From Lachnospira hominis (ex Liu et al. 2021) (GTDB lineage: Bacteria; Bacillota; Clostridia; Lachnospirales; Lachnospiraceae): a DNA stretch of 64,000 bases. The position numbers and the translations under genes were made by a program. Of this stretch, positions 26,470 through 35,650 are shown one piece after another. Each line of letters starts with the position of its first letter. The first letter of the stretch is position 1. The DNA lies in the NCBI RefSeq assembly GCF_014287955.1, contig NZ_JACOPD010000007.1, forward strand, positions 62,001-126,000, given 5' to 3'. The notes below the pieces were generated by a model, which ran no database searches, was not told the origin of the DNA, and saw nothing but the letters and a program-made list of their open reading frames with translations.

Positions 26470-27786
26470 ATGAACAAAAATGTATTTTTTAATATAATAT
26501 ATAAGGCAGTTTCCGTTATGATGATTGTTGTCATTTCTGTGTCAGGTCTTGTAGGCTGCGGCTCGAAAAAAACAAGTTCTGTCATACCGGGAAGCTCAAT
26601 ACTTCCGGCACCGACAAAGTCAATTACGGATGCACCTGTAAATGCAAAAACAAATGAAATTACAATAGAAGGTGTTTTGTCTTCATTAGATAAAGATGCC
26701 AAAAAGATGAGATTTGTTGAAAATTCATCAGGAATAGAATATGAAGTTCCATATACGGGGGGAACTGATATTCAGACAAAATATGGAACAAAGATAGCAC
26801 CATCCAACATGAAGCCGGGTGAGATATACGAAGTTACATGTGATAAAAAAGGAACAGCACTGACAATCTACGGTGCAAAGGATGCGTGGGAAAGAACCGG
26901 GATTACAGGGCTTGATTTTGATGAAAGCACAAGAAAGATTACGATTGGTTCAACTAATCTTGTATATGCACAGAAATCGGTGATTTTGTCAGATAATGAA
27001 AAGATATCTATTTCCCAGATTGTAAAACAGGATACTGTAATATTAAGAGGTGTTGATAGTACGGTTTACTCAATTGTAGTTGATGTAGGACACGGATATA
27101 TTAAGTTCACAGGAGTAAGTGCATTTGAGGGCGGATATGCAAGTATAGGAAAGAGCCAGCTTGTAGGTGTGACTGATAATATGCTTGTTACTGCAGCAAC
27201 CGGAACATATGACCTTGAACTTGATGCAGGAACCATGAGCGGAAAGAAGACTGTTACGGTTGAGAAAAATAAAGAGACAACGGTTGATTTCAGTGAATAT
27301 AAGCTTCCGGTTGATGAGCAGGGAGCTGTTAATTTTAAAGTTACTCCGTCAAATGCTGTCATGACGATTGACGGCGAGGAAGTGGATTATACAGAACCTG
27401 TTATGTTGAAATTTGGCAGTCATGTCCTGACACTGGCAGCTAATTATTATGAAGCATATACAGAGACATTTACAGTAAGTTCGGCTTATTCTACAAAAGT
27501 TATAGATATGACATCTAAGTCAGCCTCGACTAAGAGCAGCAGTTCATCAACGACTGCAGCATCAACAAGTGGTTACAAGGTAAATGTAACAGCACCTGCA
27601 GGTGCAGCACTTTATGTAGACAGCGTATATGTTGGAATTGTGCCGTGTTCATTTGAGAAAAAGTCGGGTACAAAGACTATAACTCTTACGCAGAATGGAT
27701 ATAATACAATTAGTTATTCTATTTCTATTGCCAACAGCAGCGGAGATTTGAATTATGCATTTCCGGATATGACAAAGAAAGAATAG
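26470..27786 (+). CDS. PEGA-domain lipoprotein
   Basis: This 438-residue exported lipoprotein has a signal peptide ending in the lipobox LVGC with Cys30. A beta-rich region follows (about 55-230). Then come PEGA-type surface repeats: one around residues 235-275, one at about 285-340 (VNFKVTPSNAVMTIDGEEV) and one at the C-terminus (VTAPAGAALYVDSVYVGIVP), separated by a Ser/Thr-rich linker of about 25 residues. PEGA domains are extracytoplasmic carbohydrate- or matrix-associated modules of unknown precise role. It lies directly before the polysaccharide locus and could be a wall or glycan-binding protein, but no specific partner is evident. Confidence 0.82.
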   Translation: MNKNVFFNIIYKAVSVMMIVVISVSGLVGCGSKKTSSVIPGSSILPAPTKSITDAPVNAKTNEITIEGVLSSLDKDAKKMRFVENSSGIEYEVPYTGGTDIQTKYGTKIAPSNMKPGEIYEVTCDKKGTALTIYGAKDAWERTGITGLDFDESTRKITIGSTNLVYAQKSVILSDNEKISISQIVKQDTVILRGVDSTVYSIVVDVGHGYIKFTGVSAFEGGYASIGKSQLVGVTDNMLVTAATGTYDLELDAGTMSGKKTVTVEKNKETTVDFSEYKLPVDEQGAVNFKVTPSNAVMTIDGEEVDYTEPVMLKFGSHVLTLAANYYEAYTETFTVSSAYSTKVIDMTSKSASTKSSSSSTTAASTSGYKVNVTAPAGAALYVDSVYVGIVPCSFEKKSGTKTITLTQNGYNTISYSISIANSSGDLNYAFPDMTKKE

Positions 27787-27873
27787 AAGGAGGATAAATC
27801 CTCTCCTCGCTAGGAGACATAGTGCATCAAAGATGCACATTGGGATTTTTCTTTGAAAAACAAGGAGGATATT
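27787..27873 (+). promoter_or_regulatory. Structured leader at the head of the polysaccharide locus
   Basis: Three stems can form: GAGGAT/ATCCTC, CTCCT/AGGAG and a perfect GTGCATC-AAA-GATGCAC (27822-27838) followed by GGGATTTTTCTTT. AATCC near 27798 can also pair with GGATT near 27843. It could be an attenuator or a terminator of the PEGA gene. No clear promoter was found inside it. Confidence 0.45.
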
Positions 27874-29070
27874 ATGAATATACCGTTTTCACCACCTGAT
27901 ATAACAGAAGAAGAGATAGAAGCAGTTGCCGAGGTTATGCGTTCCGGCTGGATTACAACAGGACCAAAGACTAAGGAACTTGAAAGAAAGATGGCAGAAT
28001 TTACGCATACAAACAGAGGTGTATGCCTTAATTCGGCAACATCATGTATGGAGATGGCACTACGCCTGTTTGAGATAGGACCGGGAGATGAAGTTATTGT
28101 GCCGGCATATACATACACTGCCAGTGCCAGTGTTGTATGTCATGTTGGTGCGACACTGCGTCTTGTGGATGTAGAAAAAGGAACATTCCACATTGATTAT
28201 GCTGCGGTTGAGAGTATGATTAATGAAAATACAAAGGCAATCATACCTGTTGATCTGGGCGGTGTTATGGTTGATTACGACCGTATACGAGCTATTGTTG
28301 AATCAAAGAAGAGTCTTTTTAGACCTTCTTCAAAGATGCAGGAAGCATTGGGACATATTTTAATTCTTGCTGATTCTGCACATGGATATGGTGCTTCACA
28401 GAATGGAAAGATGAGTGGAGAATGTGCTGATTTTACAAGCTTTTCATTTCACGCTGTTAAGAATTTTACGACAGCTGAGGGTGGCGGACTTGTATGGAGA
28501 CCTGTGCCGGGTGTTGATGATGAGGAGATTTATCATAATCTTATGCTTCTTACGCTTCACGGACAGTCAAAAGATGCACTTGCAAAGACAAAGTTAGGTG
28601 CATGGGAATATGACATAAAGGGACTTTATTACAAATGTAATATGACAGATATTCTTGCCGCTGTAGGCCTTGTACAGCAGAAGCGTTATAAGGGCCTTCT
28701 TGCGAGAAGAAAAGAGATTATTGAGCGTTATGATGAGTGGATTAAAGATGATGATATAATGACACTTAAACACTTTGATGGCGGTAATATTTCAAGTGGA
28801 CATCTTTATCTTGTAAGAGTGCTTCCATATAATGAAGAAAAGAGAAATTCCCTTATAACAGCAATGGCAGAGGCAGGTATTGCAACTAATGTCCATTTCA
28901 AACCTCTTCCTATGCATACGGCATACAAGAACCTTGGATTTGATATAAAAGATTTCCCAAATTCATACGAGATGTATAAAAATGAAATTACACTTCCGCT
29001 TCACACATGTCTTACAGATGAGCAGACAGAGTATATCATTGAGAATTTTAACAGATTAAGGAAGATTTAA
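27874..29070 (+). CDS. DegT/DnrJ/EryC1/StrS sugar aminotransferase
   Basis: This 398-residue PLP enzyme transfers an amino group to a nucleotide-linked keto-sugar. The PLP-binding Lys196 is in FSFHAVKNFTTAEGGG and the cofactor-ring Asp167 in LADSAHGYG. The PAYTYTASASVVCHVGA segment is typical of the family. The start at ATG 27874 follows AAGGAGG. It is the first gene of the locus, two bases before the phosphoglycosyl transferase gene. Together with the 4,6-dehydratase three genes downstream it can make UDP-4-amino-4,6-dideoxy-sugars such as the bacillosamine precursor, which would be a plausible first sugar of the glycan. This is inference from context. Confidence 0.88.
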   Translation: MNIPFSPPDITEEEIEAVAEVMRSGWITTGPKTKELERKMAEFTHTNRGVCLNSATSCMEMALRLFEIGPGDEVIVPAYTYTASASVVCHVGATLRLVDVEKGTFHIDYAAVESMINENTKAIIPVDLGGVMVDYDRIRAIVESKKSLFRPSSKMQEALGHILILADSAHGYGASQNGKMSGECADFTSFSFHAVKNFTTAEGGGLVWRPVPGVDDEEIYHNLMLLTLHGQSKDALAKTKLGAWEYDIKGLYYKCNMTDILAAVGLVQQKRYKGLLARRKEIIERYDEWIKDDDIMTLKHFDGGNISSGHLYLVRVLPYNEEKRNSLITAMAEAGIATNVHFKPLPMHTAYKNLGFDIKDFPNSYEMYKNEITLPLHTCLTDEQTEYIIENFNRLRKI

Positions 29071-29072
29071 TT

Positions 29073-29762
29073 ATGGAGTTAAGACAGTGGAATGAGCTGC
29101 CTGACCGTATGAGAACGCGTGAGGTCAGAAAATATTATAATATAATCGCACAGCGAAGAGGCTGGTTTCGTGCAAAAAGGGTATTTGATGTCATAGTTTC
29201 ATTAATAATGCTTGTATTTCTTGCAATTCCTATGGCAGCTATTGCAGCAATGATAAAGTTAGACTCAAAAGGTCCTGTTTTTTTCAGGCAGGAAAGAGTT
29301 ACGCAGTATGGAAGAATTTTTAAGATTTACAAATTCAGAACTATGGTAAATAATGCTTCACGTATCGGAAGCCAGGTTACAGTGGCAGGTGACGCAAGAA
29401 TAACAAAGGTTGGTAAATTTTTAAGAAAATTCAGACTTGATGAATTTCCACAGCTTTTAAATATAATAGCTGGTGATATGACACTTGTTGGGACAAGACC
29501 TGAAGTGCCGAAATATGTTAAGCATTATACACCTGAGATGTATGCAACACTGCTTCTTCCTGCAGGACTTACATCGAGGACAAGCATTGCATACAAGGAT
29601 GAGGATAAGCTTTTGAAGGATGCAAAAAATGCCGATAAGACTTATGTAGAGCAGATTCTTCCTGTTAAAATGCAATATAATCTTGAAAGTTTAAGAAAAT
29701 TTGGACTGGTTGATGACTGTAGCATTTTATGGAATACTTTTTATTCTGTAATCGGGAAGTAG
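29073..29762 (+). CDS. Initiating sugar-phosphate transferase (PglC/WcaJ-type)
   Basis: This 229-residue phosphoglycosyl transferase moves a sugar-1-phosphate from a nucleotide sugar to undecaprenyl phosphate at the inner membrane, starting the glycan. It has one membrane hairpin (about 38-60) and the catalytic domain with FKIYKFRTMV and the Asp-Glu pair in RLDEFPQLLNI, then GDMTLVGTRPE. The length fits the small monotopic class. It follows the aminotransferase with a two-base gap, as in N-glycan-type loci where the amino-sugar is the first residue. Confidence 0.93.
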   Translation: MELRQWNELPDRMRTREVRKYYNIIAQRRGWFRAKRVFDVIVSLIMLVFLAIPMAAIAAMIKLDSKGPVFFRQERVTQYGRIFKIYKFRTMVNNASRIGSQVTVAGDARITKVGKFLRKFRLDEFPQLLNIIAGDMTLVGTRPEVPKYVKHYTPEMYATLLLPAGLTSRTSIAYKDEDKLLKDAKNADKTYVEQILPVKMQYNLESLRKFGLVDDCSILWNTFYSVIGK

Positions 29763-29775
29763 GATTGGAGACATT

Positions 29776-30801
29776 ATGTTTATTACAATGTGTGTAATTG
29801 CATATAATGAAGAAAATGCAATTGACAGAATTCTTGGCGATATAGCCGCACAGGATTACAATCATAATGATATGGAAGTTGTGCTTGTTGATGGGGCATC
29901 AACTGATAATACAAAAAAACATCTTGATAATTTCAAGGAAAAATACAAAGATGATTTCAGAAGAGTTGTGGTGCTTGATAATCCTAAGAGAACACTACCG
30001 TCAGGCTGGAATGTAGCACTCAGGGAATATAAAGGCGATGCAATCATAAAAGTAGATGCACATGCCGAGATTCCTAAGGATTTCGTGAGCAAAAATGTGT
30101 GTGTTCTTGAGAGCGGAGAGGATATATGCGGTGGACAGAGACCTGTGATTATAGACGAAGAGACTCCGTGGAAGAATACGCTTCTGCTTGCGGAGAGCAG
30201 CATGTTTGGCTCAAGTATAGCTCCATACAGGAACAATCCGGGAAAAACATATGTAAAATCAATGTTTCATGCTGCGTACAGAAGACAAGTTTTTGATAAG
30301 GTCGGTTTTTTTAATGAAAATCTTGCACGCACGGAAGATAATGAGATTCATTACAGAATGAGGGAAGCAGGATTTAAACTTTGCTTCGACCCTGATATTA
30401 TCTCATATCAGCATATAAGAAGCAGTCTTCCTAAGATGTTAAAACAGAAATATTCCAATGGATTGTGGATTGGAAAAACAGCAAAAATATGTCCGCAATG
30501 TTTGTCATTATATCATTTTGTGCCATTTGCCTTTGTATCGGCAATTATAATGTCGGTAATCGGAACAGGCCAGAAAATATGTATGCCGCTTAACAGGCTT
30601 GCAAAAAAACTTACAAAGTTGATGTGGTCTGCTTATGGACTTCTGGCAGCAGTAATGTCAGCATTTTCGGTGATGAAAGCAGGCAAAAAGAAAAATATGA
30701 CAAATGTGGCACTGCCATTTTTGTTTTTATTGCTTCATGTAAGTTACGGAGTTGGAACATTAAAAGGCTTACTTAGTAAGACTGATGGTGAAAGGAAATA
30801 G
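29776..30801 (+). CDS. GT2 glycosyltransferase, ExoA-like, with C-terminal membrane helices
   Basis: This 341-residue inverting GT2 enzyme has the N-terminal nucleotide-binding segment MCVIAYNEENAI, the VDGASTDNT motif and RTLPSGWNVALREYKGDAIIKVDAHAEI, which resembles the succinoglycan enzyme ExoA. Acceptor-side motifs ARTEDNEIHYRM are also present. Hydrophobic segments at about 245-262, 285-300 and 310-328 anchor it to the membrane. It probably adds the second sugar to the lipid carrier. GGAGA precedes the ATG. The sugar donor is not predictable. Confidence 0.88.
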   Translation: MFITMCVIAYNEENAIDRILGDIAAQDYNHNDMEVVLVDGASTDNTKKHLDNFKEKYKDDFRRVVVLDNPKRTLPSGWNVALREYKGDAIIKVDAHAEIPKDFVSKNVCVLESGEDICGGQRPVIIDEETPWKNTLLLAESSMFGSSIAPYRNNPGKTYVKSMFHAAYRRQVFDKVGFFNENLARTEDNEIHYRMREAGFKLCFDPDIISYQHIRSSLPKMLKQKYSNGLWIGKTAKICPQCLSLYHFVPFAFVSAIIMSVIGTGQKICMPLNRLAKKLTKLMWSAYGLLAAVMSAFSVMKAGKKKNMTNVALPFLFLLLHVSYGVGTLKGLLSKTDGERK

Positions 30802-30809
30802 GAAAAGAT

Positions 30810-32678
30810 ATGGGAGATACAAGAAAAGACAGGATACAGCTCCTTGTAAGAAGAATTTTTTTGGTTATAACGGATATTATTCTCATAAATGGTTCAGTAT
30901 TTCTTTCACTGATTATGCGTTTTGAGATAAATATAGCAAGTGTTCCGGAAGAATATATACAAAAGTACATTGTAAATGTTATTCCATTTACAATCGTGAC
31001 GCTTATAATATTCTGGTGTTTCAGGATGTATCACAGTCTGTGGCAGTATGCAAGTATCGCAGAACTTTATAAAATTGTGGAAGCCTGCGTTGTTGCAGAG
31101 CTGGCACATCTTTGCGTGACATCTTTTATGGGATGGATGCTTCCACGTTCATGTTATTTTACATCAGGAGTATTTCTTATAGTTGCAATGAGTGCAAGCC
31201 GTTTTATGTACAGGCTTTTAAGGCAGCTTATTAATGAATACAGACATACCTCGGAACAGTTAAAGATAATGATTATCGGTGCCGGAGAGGCAACAAGTGT
31301 GCTAATGAGAGAAATTTCCAATTCGAGATACCTCGACAACTCAAAGGTGGTCTGTATAATAGATGACGATTTAGGAAAAGTTGGAAAGTATATCCGAGGT
31401 GTCAAAATTGTAGGTACAAGAGACCATATAAAAGAGTATGCAAGATATTATGACATCGATGAGATAATATTCGCTATTCCTTCAGCATCAACTAAGGATA
31501 AGAGGGAGATTCTTAATATCTGTAAAGAAACATCATGTAACTTAAAGATTCTTCCCGGCGTTTACCAGATGGTTGACGGCGAGATTAACATTAAGGATTT
31601 AAGAAATGTTGATGTTCTTGACTTGCTTGGAAGAGACCCTGTAAAAGTTGATATAGAATCAATTATGGGTTATGTTAAAGACAAGACAGTGCTTGTAACA
31701 GGAGGAGGCGGTTCAATTGGTTCCGAACTTTGCAGACAGCTTGTAAGCCACAAGCCGAAATGTCTTGTTATATTTGATATATATGAAAATAATGCCTATG
31801 ACATACAACAGGAATTAAAAATAAAATATCCTGATGCAAATGTGGTTACACTTATCGGTTCAATAAGAAATACATCAAGACTTGAATCGGTATTTGAACA
31901 GTACAAGCCTGATATTGTTTATCATGCGGCAGCACACAAGCATGTTCCGCTCATGGAAGTAAGCCCTAATGAGGCTATAAAGAACAATGTTGTCGGAACA
32001 TGGAATGTTGCAAAGATGGCTGATAAATATGGAGTTAAGAAGTTTGTTATGATTTCTACGGACAAGGCTGTTAATCCTACAAATGTAATGGGTGCAACAA
32101 AGAGAATCTGTGAAATGATAATCCAGTCATTTAATGAGAAATCAAAGACAGATTTCGTTGCTGTTCGATTCGGAAACGTGCTTGGAAGCAATGGTTCGGT
32201 TATTCCGCTCTTTAAAAGACAGATTGAGGCGGGAGGTCCTGTTACCGTTACACACCCTGATATCATCAGATACTTTATGACAATTCCGGAGGCGGTATCA
32301 CTCGTCCTTCAGGCGGGAGCTTATGCCAAAGGCGGCGAGATATTTATTCTTGATATGGGTGAGCCGGTAAAGATTGACGATCTTGCAAAGAACTTAATAC
32401 GTCTTTCGGGTTACACGCTCGGTGTTGACATGGAAATCAAATATACAGGTCTGCGTCCCGGTGAAAAGCTTTACGAAGAGCTTCTCATGAATGAAGAGGG
32501 CATGCAGGACACAGATAACAAACTTATTCACATAGGCAGACCAATCGAATTTGACAAAGAACATTTCTATGAAAAGCTTGAAGAGTTAAAAGAAATGGCA
32601 TATGCAGAAGATTCGGCAGATATAAGAAAGAAGATTATGGAGGTTGTGGATACGTATCATCCGCAGACAAATCAGTAA
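30810..32678 (+). CDS. Membrane-bound NDP-sugar 4,6-dehydratase (PglF/WbpM/CapD-like)
   Basis: This 622-residue protein has four N-terminal membrane helices (to about 130), a first Rossmann-type domain (IIGAGEATSVLM), and a C-terminal SDR domain with NAD site VTGGGGSIGSELC and the segment STDKAVNPTNVMGATKR. In this large membrane subfamily Met replaces the usual SDR Tyr, so this is normal. It converts UDP-GlcNAc to the 4-keto-6-deoxy intermediate, which the upstream aminotransferase could use. It occupies the position expected for a pgl-like initiating module. The stop codon touches the next start. Confidence 0.93.
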   Translation: MGDTRKDRIQLLVRRIFLVITDIILINGSVFLSLIMRFEINIASVPEEYIQKYIVNVIPFTIVTLIIFWCFRMYHSLWQYASIAELYKIVEACVVAELAHLCVTSFMGWMLPRSCYFTSGVFLIVAMSASRFMYRLLRQLINEYRHTSEQLKIMIIGAGEATSVLMREISNSRYLDNSKVVCIIDDDLGKVGKYIRGVKIVGTRDHIKEYARYYDIDEIIFAIPSASTKDKREILNICKETSCNLKILPGVYQMVDGEINIKDLRNVDVLDLLGRDPVKVDIESIMGYVKDKTVLVTGGGGSIGSELCRQLVSHKPKCLVIFDIYENNAYDIQQELKIKYPDANVVTLIGSIRNTSRLESVFEQYKPDIVYHAAAHKHVPLMEVSPNEAIKNNVVGTWNVAKMADKYGVKKFVMISTDKAVNPTNVMGATKRICEMIIQSFNEKSKTDFVAVRFGNVLGSNGSVIPLFKRQIEAGGPVTVTHPDIIRYFMTIPEAVSLVLQAGAYAKGGEIFILDMGEPVKIDDLAKNLIRLSGYTLGVDMEIKYTGLRPGEKLYEELLMNEEGMQDTDNKLIHIGRPIEFDKEHFYEKLEELKEMAYAEDSADIRKKIMEVVDTYHPQTNQ

Positions 32679-33818
32679 ATGATAAAGGTATTACAGGTTA
32701 TTGAGGATATGGGATTAAACAGCGGTGTAAGCTCTATGCTGCTTAATTATTATAAGTATATGAATCATGACAAGGTTAATTTCGACTTTATAACATTTAA
32801 GCCTGTTCCGGAAGATGTAAAAGAATATTGTGAAAAAAATGATTCAATAATATACCAGGTAAGTGAATTATGTGGAAAAAATGTTATAAACGGAACTTTA
32901 AAAAAAGAAATTGAAAAAATAATTTCGGAACACAAGGGAGAGTATGACGTTATACATGGTCATGAACCAAATGCAGCATTTATATATTTTAAGGCAGCGA
33001 AAAAATATGGGATCGGATGTCGTATACTTCACAGTCATAATGCAAAAGGTGCTGACTTGGCAGTTAAAAAGTTCAGAAATTATATCCTTAACAACTATGG
33101 TCTTCTTTATGCAAATGTGAGATTCGCATGCAGCAAAAAGGCGGCAAAATACCTATATCATACATCAGAAGGCGTATGTATTATAAACAATGCCATAGAT
33201 ACATCATTGTTTGAATTTGATGAAAATGTAAGAAAAGAAACAAGAAAAGAATTGGGAATTGAAGATAAATTTGTTATAGGCCATGTTGGAAGATTCGCAC
33301 CACAGAAAAATCACGAATATTTATTGGAAGTATTTGAAAAAGTATATGCAAAAAACAAGAAAAGTGTCCTGCTCTTAATCGGAGACGGTGAGCTTTTTGA
33401 AGACATAAAGCAGAAAGTCAGGGATAAAGGGTTTGAAGAAAACGTAATATTTACGGGAATAACCAATAATACGTCAAAATATATGCAGGCTATGGATTTG
33501 TTTGCGATGCCTTCAAGATATGAAGGACTTCCTGTTGTCTGTGTCGAAGCTCAGGCTTCGGGACTTGACTGTGTTCTGTCGGGTGAGATAACAAGAGAAG
33601 TTAAATTTACCGATAATGTTGGATTTGTTGATATAGGCAAAGAAAATATTGACAAATGGGTAGATGTTATATTAAAAAAAGAACAGTCGTTTAATGATAA
33701 ACTGAATTCAGAAAAGAGACTACTCGGTGCACAAAATGTCAAAAATGCAGGGTATGAGATTTCAAGTCAGGCAAAAAGACTTGAAAAGATATATATTAGA
33801 CTGGCTCACAGGTGTTGA
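32679..33818 (+). CDS. GT4 glycosyltransferase (EpsF-like)
   Basis: This 379-residue retaining GT4 enzyme has the GT-B fold. It opens with KVLQVIEDMGLNSGVSSMLL and has a central GHVGRFAPQKNH strand. In the C-terminal donor domain MPSRYEGLPVVCVEAQASGL has the Glu-x7-Glu arrangement. It starts directly after the previous stop codon (TAAATG), showing translational coupling. The sugar and linkage are unknown. It belongs to the assembly part of the locus and acts on the cytoplasmic face. Confidence 0.9.
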   Translation: MIKVLQVIEDMGLNSGVSSMLLNYYKYMNHDKVNFDFITFKPVPEDVKEYCEKNDSIIYQVSELCGKNVINGTLKKEIEKIISEHKGEYDVIHGHEPNAAFIYFKAAKKYGIGCRILHSHNAKGADLAVKKFRNYILNNYGLLYANVRFACSKKAAKYLYHTSEGVCIINNAIDTSLFEFDENVRKETRKELGIEDKFVIGHVGRFAPQKNHEYLLEVFEKVYAKNKKSVLLLIGDGELFEDIKQKVRDKGFEENVIFTGITNNTSKYMQAMDLFAMPSRYEGLPVVCVEAQASGLDCVLSGEITREVKFTDNVGFVDIGKENIDKWVDVILKKEQSFNDKLNSEKRLLGAQNVKNAGYEISSQAKRLEKIYIRLAHRC

Positions 33819-33830
33819 AAGGCAGTGAAT

Positions 33831-34757
33831 ATGACAGAGAAAAAAGTAGTAATATTAATGGCAACTTATAACGGACAAAAGTATCTGAAATGTCAGCTTG
33901 ATAGTATTATACAGCAGACATATAGAAATTGGCAGCTTATTATAAGAGACGATTGTTCAAAAGACAATACTGTAAAAATAATACAAGAATACGAAAAAAA
34001 GGACGATCGAATTAAAGTTATAGATAACGAGGGAAAGAATCTTGGGGCGATAGGTAATTTCTTTGAACTTATAAAAAAAGCACCGGATGCCAGCTACTAT
34101 GCTTTTTCGGACCAGGACGATTATTGGCATGAAGACAAAATCGAAAAAGCAGTGGAAAGACTTGAACAGATGAGCAGTAAAAACGGGGAAAATATTCCGA
34201 TTGCATATTGCGGTGCAAAAGAAATAACAAACGAAAAACTTGAGGTGACGGCTGTCAGTACATTTAAAAATCCCAGAACAGTATGGGAAAATGCTTTGGT
34301 AGAAAATTTATGTACAGGTTGTACATGTGTAATAAATAAAAAATTAAAAGATATGATACGTAAAAATCCACCTGCGTATACGGTTATGCATGACTGGTGG
34401 ATATATTTGATTGCAACTTCGCTTGGAATGTTGTATTATGACGAAATACCATATATAAAATATAGACAGCATAACGATAATGCGTATGGAGATATTAACG
34501 ACAAGACAAGTCTTTGGAAATATAGATTTAAGCAGTTGTTTTCAAAGCGTGGAGAGGTCTATAAGCAGATAGAAAGCTTTCTTGACATATATGGTAAATA
34601 TTTGGATACAAATAAGAGAAAAACAGCACAGTTATTGGTTGCCTCAAAGAAAAATATTTTTTTGAGAATTAAGGTATTATGTATGAAGTCTGTTTTCAGA
34701 CAGAATAAGAATGATAACAGGGTAGCCGCATTTCTTGTGCTTACGGGAAAACTTTGA
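33831..34757 (+). CDS. GT2 glycosyltransferase, rhamnosyltransferase-like
   Basis: This 308-residue GT2 enzyme carries VVILMATYNGQKYL, IIRDDCSKDNT and the metal-binding DQDDYW. It also has the MHDWWIYLIA and IKYRQHNDNAYG motifs seen in streptococcal-type rhamnosyltransferases. A rhamnose donor is consistent with the rml genes downstream, but the specificity is inference. Start ATG 33831 is preferred over GTG 33825 because GAAAGG lies eight bases upstream of it. It ends in a basic C-terminal tail that may associate with the membrane. Confidence 0.87.
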   Translation: MTEKKVVILMATYNGQKYLKCQLDSIIQQTYRNWQLIIRDDCSKDNTVKIIQEYEKKDDRIKVIDNEGKNLGAIGNFFELIKKAPDASYYAFSDQDDYWHEDKIEKAVERLEQMSSKNGENIPIAYCGAKEITNEKLEVTAVSTFKNPRTVWENALVENLCTGCTCVINKKLKDMIRKNPPAYTVMHDWWIYLIATSLGMLYYDEIPYIKYRQHNDNAYGDINDKTSLWKYRFKQLFSKRGEVYKQIESFLDIYGKYLDTNKRKTAQLLVASKKNIFLRIKVLCMKSVFRQNKNDNRVAAFLVLTGKL

Positions 34758-34762
34758 TAATA

Positions 34763-34782
34763 TCACTGTAAGACAACAGTGA
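34763..34782 (+). repeat. Short inverted repeat before the ABC export genes
   Basis: TCACTGT (34763-34769) and ACAGTGA (34776-34782) form a perfect 7-bp stem with a 6-base loop and no T-run. It may be a protein site or RNA hairpin rather than a terminator. Confidence 0.4.
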
Positions 34783-34813
34783 AATAGTCGCATGAAGAAT
34801 GGAGATTAAGAAA

Positions 34814-35611
34814 GTGAACAGTTTAAAGTCGATTATTAAAGACAGAAAGATGATACTGCGTTTGGCAAAAAATGATTTTAAAAACAAATTTGCCGGTTCA
34901 TATTTCGGATTAATATGGGCCTTTGCACAGCCGGTGGTTATTGTATCTATTTATTGGATAGTATTTGAAAAGGGATTGAGGTCAAGACCGCTCCCGGAAA
35001 TGCCTGATTTTCCGTATTTGTTATGGCTCATAGCAGGTATGTGCCCTTGGTTTTTTTTGAATGACGCAATGAATACAAGTACGAACTGCCTCATTGAGTA
35101 TGGATATATTGTAAAGAAAATGAAGTTTAACATAGATATAATCCCACTTATAAAGATTGTATCGGCAGCCTTTGTGCATTGTTTCTTTATTGTACTCGTA
35201 CTTGCCATTTATATTGTGTATGGAAAGATTCCAACACCATATGCTTTCCAGATGATATATTATTCAATCGGTGTGTTCTGTTTTTCGGTTGCACTGGTTT
35301 ATCTGACAAGTGCGATAAATGTATTTTTCAGGGATATGGCACAGATAGTGGGAATTATAATGCAGTATGCAATGTGGGTTATTCCGATTATGCTTTCTGA
35401 ATCACAGTATCCAGCGTTTATGAGACCAATTCTTAAAATTAATCCAATGTATTATATTGTTGAAGGATACAGGGATTCTCTTATCCGCCATATTGGATTT
35501 TGGGAACATCCGTTGCAGACAGTGTATTTCTGGGCTGTTGTAATAATTATGTTTATTATAGGAAGAACGGTTTTCACTAAAATGAAACCGCATTTTGCAG
35601 ATGTTATGTAA
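34814..35611 (+). CDS. ABC-2 polysaccharide export permease (Wzm/TagG-type)
   Basis: This protein of 265 residues has about six membrane helices. The family N-terminus LRLAKNDFKNKFAGSYFGLIWA is clear, as is the C-terminal PMYYIVEGYRDS segment. It is the membrane half of an ABC exporter that moves a lipid-linked glycan across the membrane, driven by the ATPase encoded next. Two starts are possible: ATG 34799 or GTG 34814. GGAGAT at 34801-34806 supports the GTG. Its presence, with no Wzx/Wzy genes seen in the window, points to ABC-dependent export of a finished chain. Confidence 0.92.
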   Translation: MNSLKSIIKDRKMILRLAKNDFKNKFAGSYFGLIWAFAQPVVIVSIYWIVFEKGLRSRPLPEMPDFPYLLWLIAGMCPWFFLNDAMNTSTNCLIEYGYIVKKMKFNIDIIPLIKIVSAAFVHCFFIVLVLAIYIVYGKIPTPYAFQMIYYSIGVFCFSVALVYLTSAINVFFRDMAQIVGIIMQYAMWVIPIMLSESQYPAFMRPILKINPMYYIVEGYRDSLIRHIGFWEHPLQTVYFWAVVIIMFIIGRTVFTKMKPHFADVM

Positions 35612-35650
35612 TGTTCAAAGAGAAATATATTAAATATGCAGGTGAAAAGT

